18,119 nt of DNA from the NCBI GenBank assembly GCA_003507475.1, contig DNVQ01000003.1:13794-31912 (forward strand), written 5' to 3'. Positions 13,725 to 18,119 of the stretch are shown here, one piece after another (position 1 is the stretch's first letter; each line of letters begins with the position of its first letter). The notes beneath the pieces are model-generated. The model saw only the letters and a list, made by a program, of their open reading frames with translations, searched no databases and was not told where the DNA came from. Made by a program: the position numbers and the translations under genes. This DNA comes from Candidatus Moraniibacteriota bacterium. Its GTDB lineage: Bacteria; Patescibacteriota; Minisyncoccia; Moranbacterales; UBA9337.

Positions 13725-13758
13725 TTTTTTACAAGATCTTTGATTTTATTGTAAAAAA
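13725..13758. repeat. Inverted repeat upstream of hsdR
   Basis: TTTTTTACA (13725-13733) and TGTAAAAAA (13750-13758) form nine matching pairs around a 16-nt spacer, in the hsdR 5' region. It could be an operator or a hairpin in the leader. Confidence 0.45.
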
Positions 13759-13810
13759 TCTGAATTATGTTATTATAATTATAGCATACATTTTATTAAC
13801 ATTATTTCCA

Positions 13811-13839
13811 TTGACAGAACGATTTATTTATATTACAAT
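13811..13839 (+). promoter_or_regulatory. Near-consensus sigma-70-type promoter for a small RNA
   Basis: TTGACA (13811-13816), exactly 17 bp, then TACAAT (13834-13839), on the strand opposite to all neighbouring protein genes. It is the best -35/-10 pair I found in the window. Expected transcription start is around 13846-13849. No plus-strand protein gene follows; a terminator comes about 50-75 bp later. Confidence 0.7.
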
Positions 13840-13845
13840 GAAAAT

Positions 13846-13923
13846 TCAGTGATTTTTTAGCTCATCTACCATGCTGTAGAAGGAGCATCGGATACCGCCT
13901 CTCGGGGCGGTGTTTGTTTTTTT
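13846..13923 (+). ncRNA. Predicted small RNA with H-type pseudoknot, antisense to the toxin-like gene 3' end
   Basis: Between the promoter at 13811-13839 and the terminator at 13894-13923 lies a predicted RNA of about 75 nt. CTAC (13866-13869) pairs with GTAG (13876-13879). The hairpin loop ATGCT (13871-13875) can pair with the downstream AGCAT (13884-13888), the topology of an H-type pseudoknot with a 1-nt and a 4-nt connecting loop. About 58 nt of the RNA are antisense to the last codons of the toxin-like gene. Pseudoknotted RNAs are the antitoxins of known type III toxin-antitoxin systems, although those lie in sense orientation upstream of the toxin as tandem repeats. The promoter and terminator are seen; the antitoxin role is inference. 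Confidence 0.6.
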
Positions 13924-14417
13924 CGAAACTCTTCGTACTCTTTCCTTAATTGATATTTTCGCCTTTCAAATGTTATCGGATAGGCAGTACATAAAACATA
14001 GAGATTCTTACGTACCGTTAGAACAACCAAATATTCCCATTCACCAAAACAAAGACATAATCTATTTTGATTCTTACCTTTTCTATTATGTCTTTTAACT
14101 ACCCAAGCTTTAACAGAATTGTCATTTGAATTTTCTATTATAGCTTTTGGCCAGCCGATTCTTTCACATCTCCTAATTTCTGGCAGTCTTTGATCTTCAA
14201 TCTTGCCTTCTGATATAAGATGCCAAAAACTAAATGGCTTTCCTTTATATTCTGGATTATGAATATAAATAACATTAATGCCATTACATTTCAAATTACC
14301 CGCCATAAAATCTTTTTTAAAAATGCCAAACACTTTCTCGAAATAAATTTCCCAGTTTCCATCATGATCCTCCAATAAAATAAGTTTTGGCATTTTTAAC
14401 ATACTTTTGCTTTCCAA
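13866..14417 (-). CDS. Toxin-like protein of unnamed family, possibly RelE/barnase-like RNase
   Basis: This protein of up to 183 residues has a start that overlaps the end of the DUF3800 gene. Met6 (ATG overlapping the upstream TAA) or Met9 fits translational coupling better than Met1. Order of conserved-looking features: LEDHDGNWEIYFEKVF, FWHLISEG (His66), RCERIGWPKAIIEN (Arg83, Arg86, Trp89), a basic stretch KRHNRKGKNQNR, two beta strands EYLVVLTVRKNLYVLCTAYP (Thr144, Tyr146), and a basic helix RRKYQLRKEYEEFRKK. A compact alpha/beta fold with His, Arg and Thr/Tyr near the end fits small RNases of the RelE/barnase-like (PBECR-type) group, but I cannot name the family. The last 15 residues (from TPPREAV on) are encoded by the small RNA gene on the other strand and look constrained by it. 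Confidence 0.6.
   Translation of the reverse strand: MESKSMLKMPKLILLEDHDGNWEIYFEKVFGIFKKDFMAGNLKCNGINVIYIHNPEYKGKPFSFWHLISEGKIEDQRLPEIRRCERIGWPKAIIENSNDNSVKAWVVKRHNRKGKNQNRLCLCFGEWEYLVVLTVRKNLYVLCTAYPITFERRKYQLRKEYEEFRKKQTPPREAVSDAPSTAW
13894..13923 (+). terminator. Intrinsic terminator of the small RNA
   Basis: ACCGCC (13894-13899) and GGCGGT (13906-13911), followed by GTTTG and seven T (13917-13923) on the plus strand. In the leftward direction no T-run follows the stem, so it serves plus-strand transcription. It lies inside the C-terminal codons of the toxin-like gene. Confidence 0.75.
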
Positions 14418-15100
14418 ATAAATATATTAAACTTATTTTCCCGATATAATGTTGATTTCTTTAAAGAATACCCAGAACGATCTTTGATTCTGGAGATTAT
14501 TTGATTCTTTGCATCGCTTTTATTTATCTCTCTGTTAATATGTGAAACTGCCCCCGATAGCAAATCAGTTAATTGCATTATTTCAACTTCATGTGAACGA
14601 ATAATCTGCAATCTTTCAACTGTTTTTCTGTCAAAATCATACATGTTATTACAAAGTACTTTGTGAAGCTTTTCTTTCTTATTCCCGCCAAGAGTATCTT
14701 TAATATCAATATAAATTCTATATCGATCACCTGGAATAAAAATTGTTTTTAATAAATCGAAATACATTTTATAATACCACTGATCATGAGTTTGGTTGTA
14801 ATTTTCATGATTTAAAATTGATTTATCGGGAACAACCAAGCATCTAAAATGCAAATCATCATCGTCAAAAAAATAGTCTACTAATTGTTGATAAAAATCT
14901 ACTTTGGACGGAGATATTTTTGTCCATTTTATTTCACACCTTTCATTCAGACCATACTGTTTTTTTATTTCTCTAATTCTTTTCATAATTTCCGAAGCTT
15001 TTTCCAATGGGCACCAAACACTGCCAAGAACCATGGCTTTTTGATGGTCATTTTCCAAATGACAACTTTCGTCACAGTAGACATTATAAATTTGACCCAT
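14396..15100 (-). CDS. DUF3800 domain protein (predicted RNase H-like nuclease)
   Basis: This 234-residue protein has the DUF3800 signature: an N-terminal YNVYCDESCHLEN (Asp10, Glu11, Ser12), a strand-acid motif RIYIDIKDT (Asp132), and the late motif EIMQLTDLLSGAVSHINRE with Asp179. EIKWTK (Glu56) gives a further acidic position. These acidic residues resemble an RNase H-like metal site, and such proteins are common in phages and defence islands. The substrate is unknown. It starts 4 bp after the hsdS stop and its end overlaps the toxin-like gene, so it is firmly part of the restriction operon, between hsdS and hsdR. Confidence 0.8.
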   Translation of the reverse strand: MGQIYNVYCDESCHLENDHQKAMVLGSVWCPLEKASEIMKRIREIKKQYGLNERCEIKWTKISPSKVDFYQQLVDYFFDDDDLHFRCLVVPDKSILNHENYNQTHDQWYYKMYFDLLKTIFIPGDRYRIYIDIKDTLGGNKKEKLHKVLCNNMYDFDRKTVERLQIIRSHEVEIMQLTDLLSGAVSHINREINKSDAKNQIISRIKDRSGYSLKKSTLYRENKFNIFIWKAKVC

Positions 15101-15104
15101 ATTT

Positions 15105-16940
15105 TTAAATTCTCACCTTCCCCGTAACAACATTTGAAATCAGAGAAGATTTAAATTCATTTAATAAATTAATTGATTTTTCAACTTTTGCTATGCCAAA
15201 GTCCGCCACACTTGTTCTTTTATCCAAATAATCAGAAGTTATCTTTTGTTCGCCCCTGCTTGGCAATGGAACAATGTTTAAATAAGCATCCTCCCTATTT
15301 AATCCAGGAACAGCGCTATCTTTTCCTTTTCTATCAAGGCCCAAGATTGATAAAACATAAAAAAGCCATTTCAAATTATTGTCTGTTTTTTTATTATCAA
15401 TAAAAAAAGTTGTATCAATAGGAAAACAACTTTTTTCTGAAAATAAAACTTTCCCCGCAGATCCTTTTCTTCCAATAATTATAGTTTTACCATTGGTAAT
15501 ATTTACAGCATGAGTTCCAACAATACCGTTGGAACCGTAAACATTAAATATGCCATCTATTCTATTTTCTTCTGCCAAACTTTCCCCATAGCTAAATCTT
15601 GCAACCCATTTTAATTTTCTAACATTCCATTCGGCTGGGATTTTACCAATCCACTCAACTCCACTATCTTTCATTTCATCATCCTTTAAATTCACGAATT
15701 CATCGAAACTCATAGTATCTCCACCCAATTTTTCTACCTTTCTCCTAAATTTTATATCATTGGAAACTAAAGCCAGATTATTAACTATCGCTGTTTCTCC
15801 GATCAAAGCATCTTCTGTATGTTTTAAATTTCCATTTCTTAAAACTTCAAAATATGTTGCATCTCCCAATTTTGCCTCATCATCCAAACGTGAAGTATTT
15901 AAAACGAAACTTTCAGTCGGTATTTTCACACCCCTTCCCCATTTGCATTCATCCCATCTTGAAACACCCCGAACTGCAGCCTCCGTAGAAATTTTTACAC
16001 CTTTCCCGTATTTACACTGACCATATTTTGAAACTCCGTAAACACTCGCCTCTGTGGGTTTAATTTCTCCATTAAAATCATAAAATAATTCAATTAAAGC
16101 TTCCTTTCTATTTTCATCTTTTATTCTTTCAATTTCATCCTTCTGAATATGAGTAATATAATATTTATGATTTTTTGGCAAAGAATCAAAATCAATTTTT
16201 CCATCCAGCAAAGCGTCAAAAATGTTAGTATCAAACATAAACTTTTTTTTCAACCCTTTCGTTACCGCCTGATTAATCACCGCTGTGCGTTTTTCTTTGA
16301 GTAGCTCAATCAATTTCTTTTTCTTCTTCACAATCTCATCAATCAAATCCACCTTCTCATCCAAAAACTTAGCGATTTTTTGTTGATCCTGCTTTAACGG
16401 CTTCGGAAACATTTCACCAAAATAATTTTTTGTGCTTAAATTTTGAATACCAGTATTTTGTTTAATCGATTTCAAATTAAGTCTTACATTATAAGCATTA
16501 GATAAAAGATATGTAAAATACTTTGGATCAATCTCAGAATTCACATCAATTGAGTCAATAAAATTAGCACAAACCATTTTTTCACTAGAATTAAAAAAAA
16601 TAGCTCGCCCCACAAGTTGTTTTTCTCCACCTCCTGATTTTTCAATCAAAATTGAATTATTTTTTAAGATTCTATTCTGTTGATTTTTAGGAATATTTCT
16701 AACGGTTCCGACTTTTTTAAATGAAAATTTGTCATACTTAAAATCTGCCACTCGTAAACACGGAAAATCGTTTTCATCACCTTTGGGATCTTCACCCCAA
16801 ACTCCACTAGCGATTTTTGTAATAAAATTTTTTCCTTTATTTATTTCCCACTCTTTTGGAACTTCACCCAACCAATCGACGCCAGAATTTTTATATTCTG
16901 GATATTTTTTATATTCTTTTTTTATTTTTAATTTTTGCAT
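15105..16940 (-). CDS. hsdS: Type I specificity subunit (HsdS) with an inserted PIN nuclease domain
   Basis: 611 residues, about 190 longer than normal HsdS. Half 1 (1-230) has YKNSGVDWLGEVPKEW, TRD1, and the long helix from QQKIAKFLDEKVDLIDEI to INQAVTKGL. Half 2 (423-611) begins MKDSGVEWIGKIPAEWNVRK, then TRD2 and a second helix ending VVTGKVRI. Normally 'TKGL' runs almost directly into 'MKDSGVEWIG'. Here residues 231-422 form a PIN domain: FMFDTN (Asp237), KDEIERI (Glu269), TEDALIGETA (Asp377) and LVSND (Asp395), the four acidic positions of VapC-type RNases. Between Glu269 and Asp377 lie three 23-residue repeats (296-360). The frame is uninterrupted. HsdS sets DNA sequence specificity; a PIN domain suggests RNA cleavage. 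It starts 3 bp after the hsdM stop. Confidence 0.9.
   Translation of the reverse strand: MQKLKIKKEYKKYPEYKNSGVDWLGEVPKEWEINKGKNFITKIASGVWGEDPKGDENDFPCLRVADFKYDKFSFKKVGTVRNIPKNQQNRILKNNSILIEKSGGGEKQLVGRAIFFNSSEKMVCANFIDSIDVNSEIDPKYFTYLLSNAYNVRLNLKSIKQNTGIQNLSTKNYFGEMFPKPLKQDQQKIAKFLDEKVDLIDEIVKKKKKLIELLKEKRTAVINQAVTKGLKKKFMFDTNIFDALLDGKIDFDSLPKNHKYYITHIQKDEIERIKDENRKEALIELFYDFNGEIKPTEASVYGVSKYGQCKYGKGVKISTEAAVRGVSRWDECKWGRGVKIPTESFVLNTSRLDDEAKLGDATYFEVLRNGNLKHTEDALIGETAIVNNLALVSNDIKFRRKVEKLGGDTMSFDEFVNLKDDEMKDSGVEWIGKIPAEWNVRKLKWVARFSYGESLAEENRIDGIFNVYGSNGIVGTHAVNITNGKTIIIGRKGSAGKVLFSEKSCFPIDTTFFIDNKKTDNNLKWLFYVLSILGLDRKGKDSAVPGLNREDAYLNIVPLPSRGEQKITSDYLDKRTSVADFGIAKVEKSINLLNEFKSSLISNVVTGKVRI
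15861..16055 (-). repeat. Three 23-residue tandem repeats inside the PIN insertion
   Basis: Protein residues 296-360 of the HsdS-PIN protein. Units begin TEASVYGVSKYGQCKYGKG, TEAAVRGVSRWDECKWGRG and TESFVLNTSRLDDEAKLGD. The third is the most diverged and has lost the Cys and the GxGVKI end. Aromatic, glycine and basic residues recur, suggesting short beta-hairpin or solenoid units. Confidence 0.8.
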
Positions 16941-16943
16941 AAA

Positions 16944-18119
16944 TTATAATTTTTTTAATAATTCTAATAATTCATTTTCCACTTCTTCAATATCACTTTC
17001 AATTTCTTCCAAAGCTCTAGGCGGTTGATATTTATAAAAATATCTAGTTAACGGGATTTCATAGCCCACTTTACCAATTTTCCCATCTTTTACATCCACC
17101 ACGTTTTCATTTATCCATGCATCTGCCACAAAAGGTTTCACTTCTTTTTCAAAATATTCATAAACATCTTGATGATAAGGAACATTTTCACTATCACGCA
17201 ATTCACTGTCCGATTCAGGATTACCATTTTTATCTGTACAAATATCCGCCGTTTCATCTCGCTCAGAAAGTGAATCTTTGATAGCTTTTAACAATTGAAC
17301 TGGCATTATTTTCATAGCAAATTGATTTCTCAAAAGCTCCAGAAATTTTTCTCGGTTTTTAAACATTTTTTTATTAGGAAAATTTTCCAAAATATCCAAT
17401 ACCATTTTTTGTGTTTTTTCATCTGCTTTATTAAAAGCAGCTGTCTCTTTTAGTTTCTCGATTCTTTCGGAACTAACTTGGAAATTCAATCTAAGAGGTC
17501 TTTCAATAATAAGTTGTCGATAAGCAAAATCAGTAGTATTAAAAATCTTAGAATACTCACTATTTCCAAAAGACTCATATATTTTCAAAATATGATTTCT
17601 TCCTTCACTGGAAATTTCATTACGCTTGCTGCCCAGACTCTTTCGCATTTTTTTAGAAAAAGTTCGAGCATCAATTAATTGCACTTTGCCTTTTCTTTCT
17701 TTTACTTTTCTGTTAGTTAAAAACCACACATAAGTATTAATACCGGTATTATAAAAAAGCTGATCAGGCAAAGCCACGATCGCCTCCAGCCAATCATGCT
17801 CCAAAATCCAACGCCTAATCTCACTTTCCCCACTGCCCGCATCTCCGGTAAACAATGGCGAACCATTAAAAACAATCGCCAGTCTCGAACCGCCCTCGCT
17901 CTCATTTCTCATCTTAGAAATCATATGCTGCAAAAACAAAAACTGTCCATCGGAAATTCTAGGCAACCCTGCGCCAAACCTTCCTGCGAATCCCCTCTCC
18001 GCTTCTCTTGTGACTGCCTCTTTATCCTTTTTCCAATCCACGCCGAAGGGTGGATTTGTCAGTAAATAGTCAAAGTGTTCCGAAAGAAACTGATCGTTGG
18101 AAAGCGTGCTGGCTTTAGA
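16944..18119 (-). CDS. hsdM: Type I modification methyltransferase HsdM, 5' part beyond window
   Basis: The reading frame is open to the right edge (391 visible codons), so the start is outside; a GTG at 18041 is internal. HsdM is the N6-adenine DNA methyltransferase of the type I system. The visible part starts within the catalytic domain and includes the active-site motif NPPF (18056-18045), then SDGQFLFLQHMISKM, LAIVFNGSPLFTGDAGSGE, ALPDQLFYNTGINTYVWFL and the usual C-terminal ending GYEIPLTRYFYKYQPPR, followed by a coiled-coil tail that contacts HsdS. The SAM-binding motif I (FxGxG) would lie beyond the edge. It is the first visible gene of the leftward operon; hsdS follows after 3 bp. 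Confidence 0.95.
   Translation of the reverse strand, partial: SKASTLSNDQFLSEHFDYLLTNPPFGVDWKKDKEAVTREAERGFAGRFGAGLPRISDGQFLFLQHMISKMRNESEGGSRLAIVFNGSPLFTGDAGSGESEIRRWILEHDWLEAIVALPDQLFYNTGINTYVWFLTNRKVKERKGKVQLIDARTFSKKMRKSLGSKRNEISSEGRNHILKIYESFGNSEYSKIFNTTDFAYRQLIIERPLRLNFQVSSERIEKLKETAAFNKADEKTQKMVLDILENFPNKKMFKNREKFLELLRNQFAMKIMPVQLLKAIKDSLSERDETADICTDKNGNPESDSELRDSENVPYHQDVYEYFEKEVKPFVADAWINENVVDVKDGKIGKVGYEIPLTRYFYKYQPPRALEEIESDIEEVENELLELLKKL

Noticed and set aside
13664..13852. A 62-residue hydrophobic plus-strand ORF upstream of hsdR
   Set aside because: It overlaps the hsdR start and the small-RNA promoter; the hydrophobicity comes from T-rich sequence. A weak chance of a small membrane peptide remains.
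13894..13911. Terminator of the toxin-like gene in the leftward direction
   Set aside because: No T-run follows the stem in that direction; the T-tract is on the plus-strand side, so it fits the small RNA.
13866..14600. Classical type III toxin-antitoxin layout
   Set aside because: No tandem repeats lie upstream of the toxin-like gene; the region there is the DUF3800 coding sequence. Only the antisense RNA at the 3' end fits an RNA antitoxin.
16944..18041. HsdM starting at the GTG at 18041
   Set aside because: The frame stays open to the right edge and includes the essential NPPF motif upstream of that GTG.

Overview
The window is an AT-rich bacterial chromosomal fragment, most likely from a Candidatus Patescibacteria (CPR) genome. 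The evidence is short genes mostly without Shine-Dalgarno sites, many intergenic palindromic repeats, a Lys/Tyr-rich SpoIID-like protein, a membrane-anchored 'C..D..C' repeat protein, a short PaaX/Cas2-like regulator, and standard use of all three stop codons. This assignment is inference; no rRNA or tRNA gene is present to test it.

Layout. Positions 1-1694 hold two plus-strand genes: a SpoIID/LytB-domain protein cut by the left edge, and an acidic Cys-repeat membrane-anchored protein. All later protein genes read leftward (minus strand), so 1695-2535 is a convergent region, and it is packed with palindromic repeats and terminators. From 2536 to 5696 lies a run of small membrane or stress proteins: MscL, a two-TM protein, a YggT-like protein, a GlsB/YeaQ protein, a small cupin and TspO. 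From 5.7 to 10.4 kb come a PaaX/Cas2-like regulator, a polytopic 4Fe-4S protein and a 602-residue anchored protein. Every gap in this part carries one or two members of a family of about 34-bp palindromes centred on CGGCCG, seven in total.

From 10.4 kb to the right edge is a type I restriction-modification island, transcribed leftward: hsdM (cut by the right edge), an hsdS gene, a DUF3800 gene, a toxin-like gene, hsdR and a 78-residue membrane ORF. Two things here are unusual. First, HsdS carries a complete PIN-type nuclease domain, itself containing three 23-residue repeats, inserted in frame between its two target-recognition halves. Second, the toxin-like gene ends over a compact plus-strand small-RNA gene that reads in the opposite direction. 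That RNA gene has a TTGACA-N17-TACAAT promoter, a possible H-type pseudoknot and a hairpin/T-tract terminator. This looks like an RNA-antitoxin arrangement.

Working model (inference): as in the PrrC anticodon nuclease that sits between hsdS and hsdR in the EcoprrI system, this island pairs DNA restriction with RNA-targeting effectors (PIN, toxin-like protein, DUF3800). The antisense pseudoknot RNA may restrain one of them.
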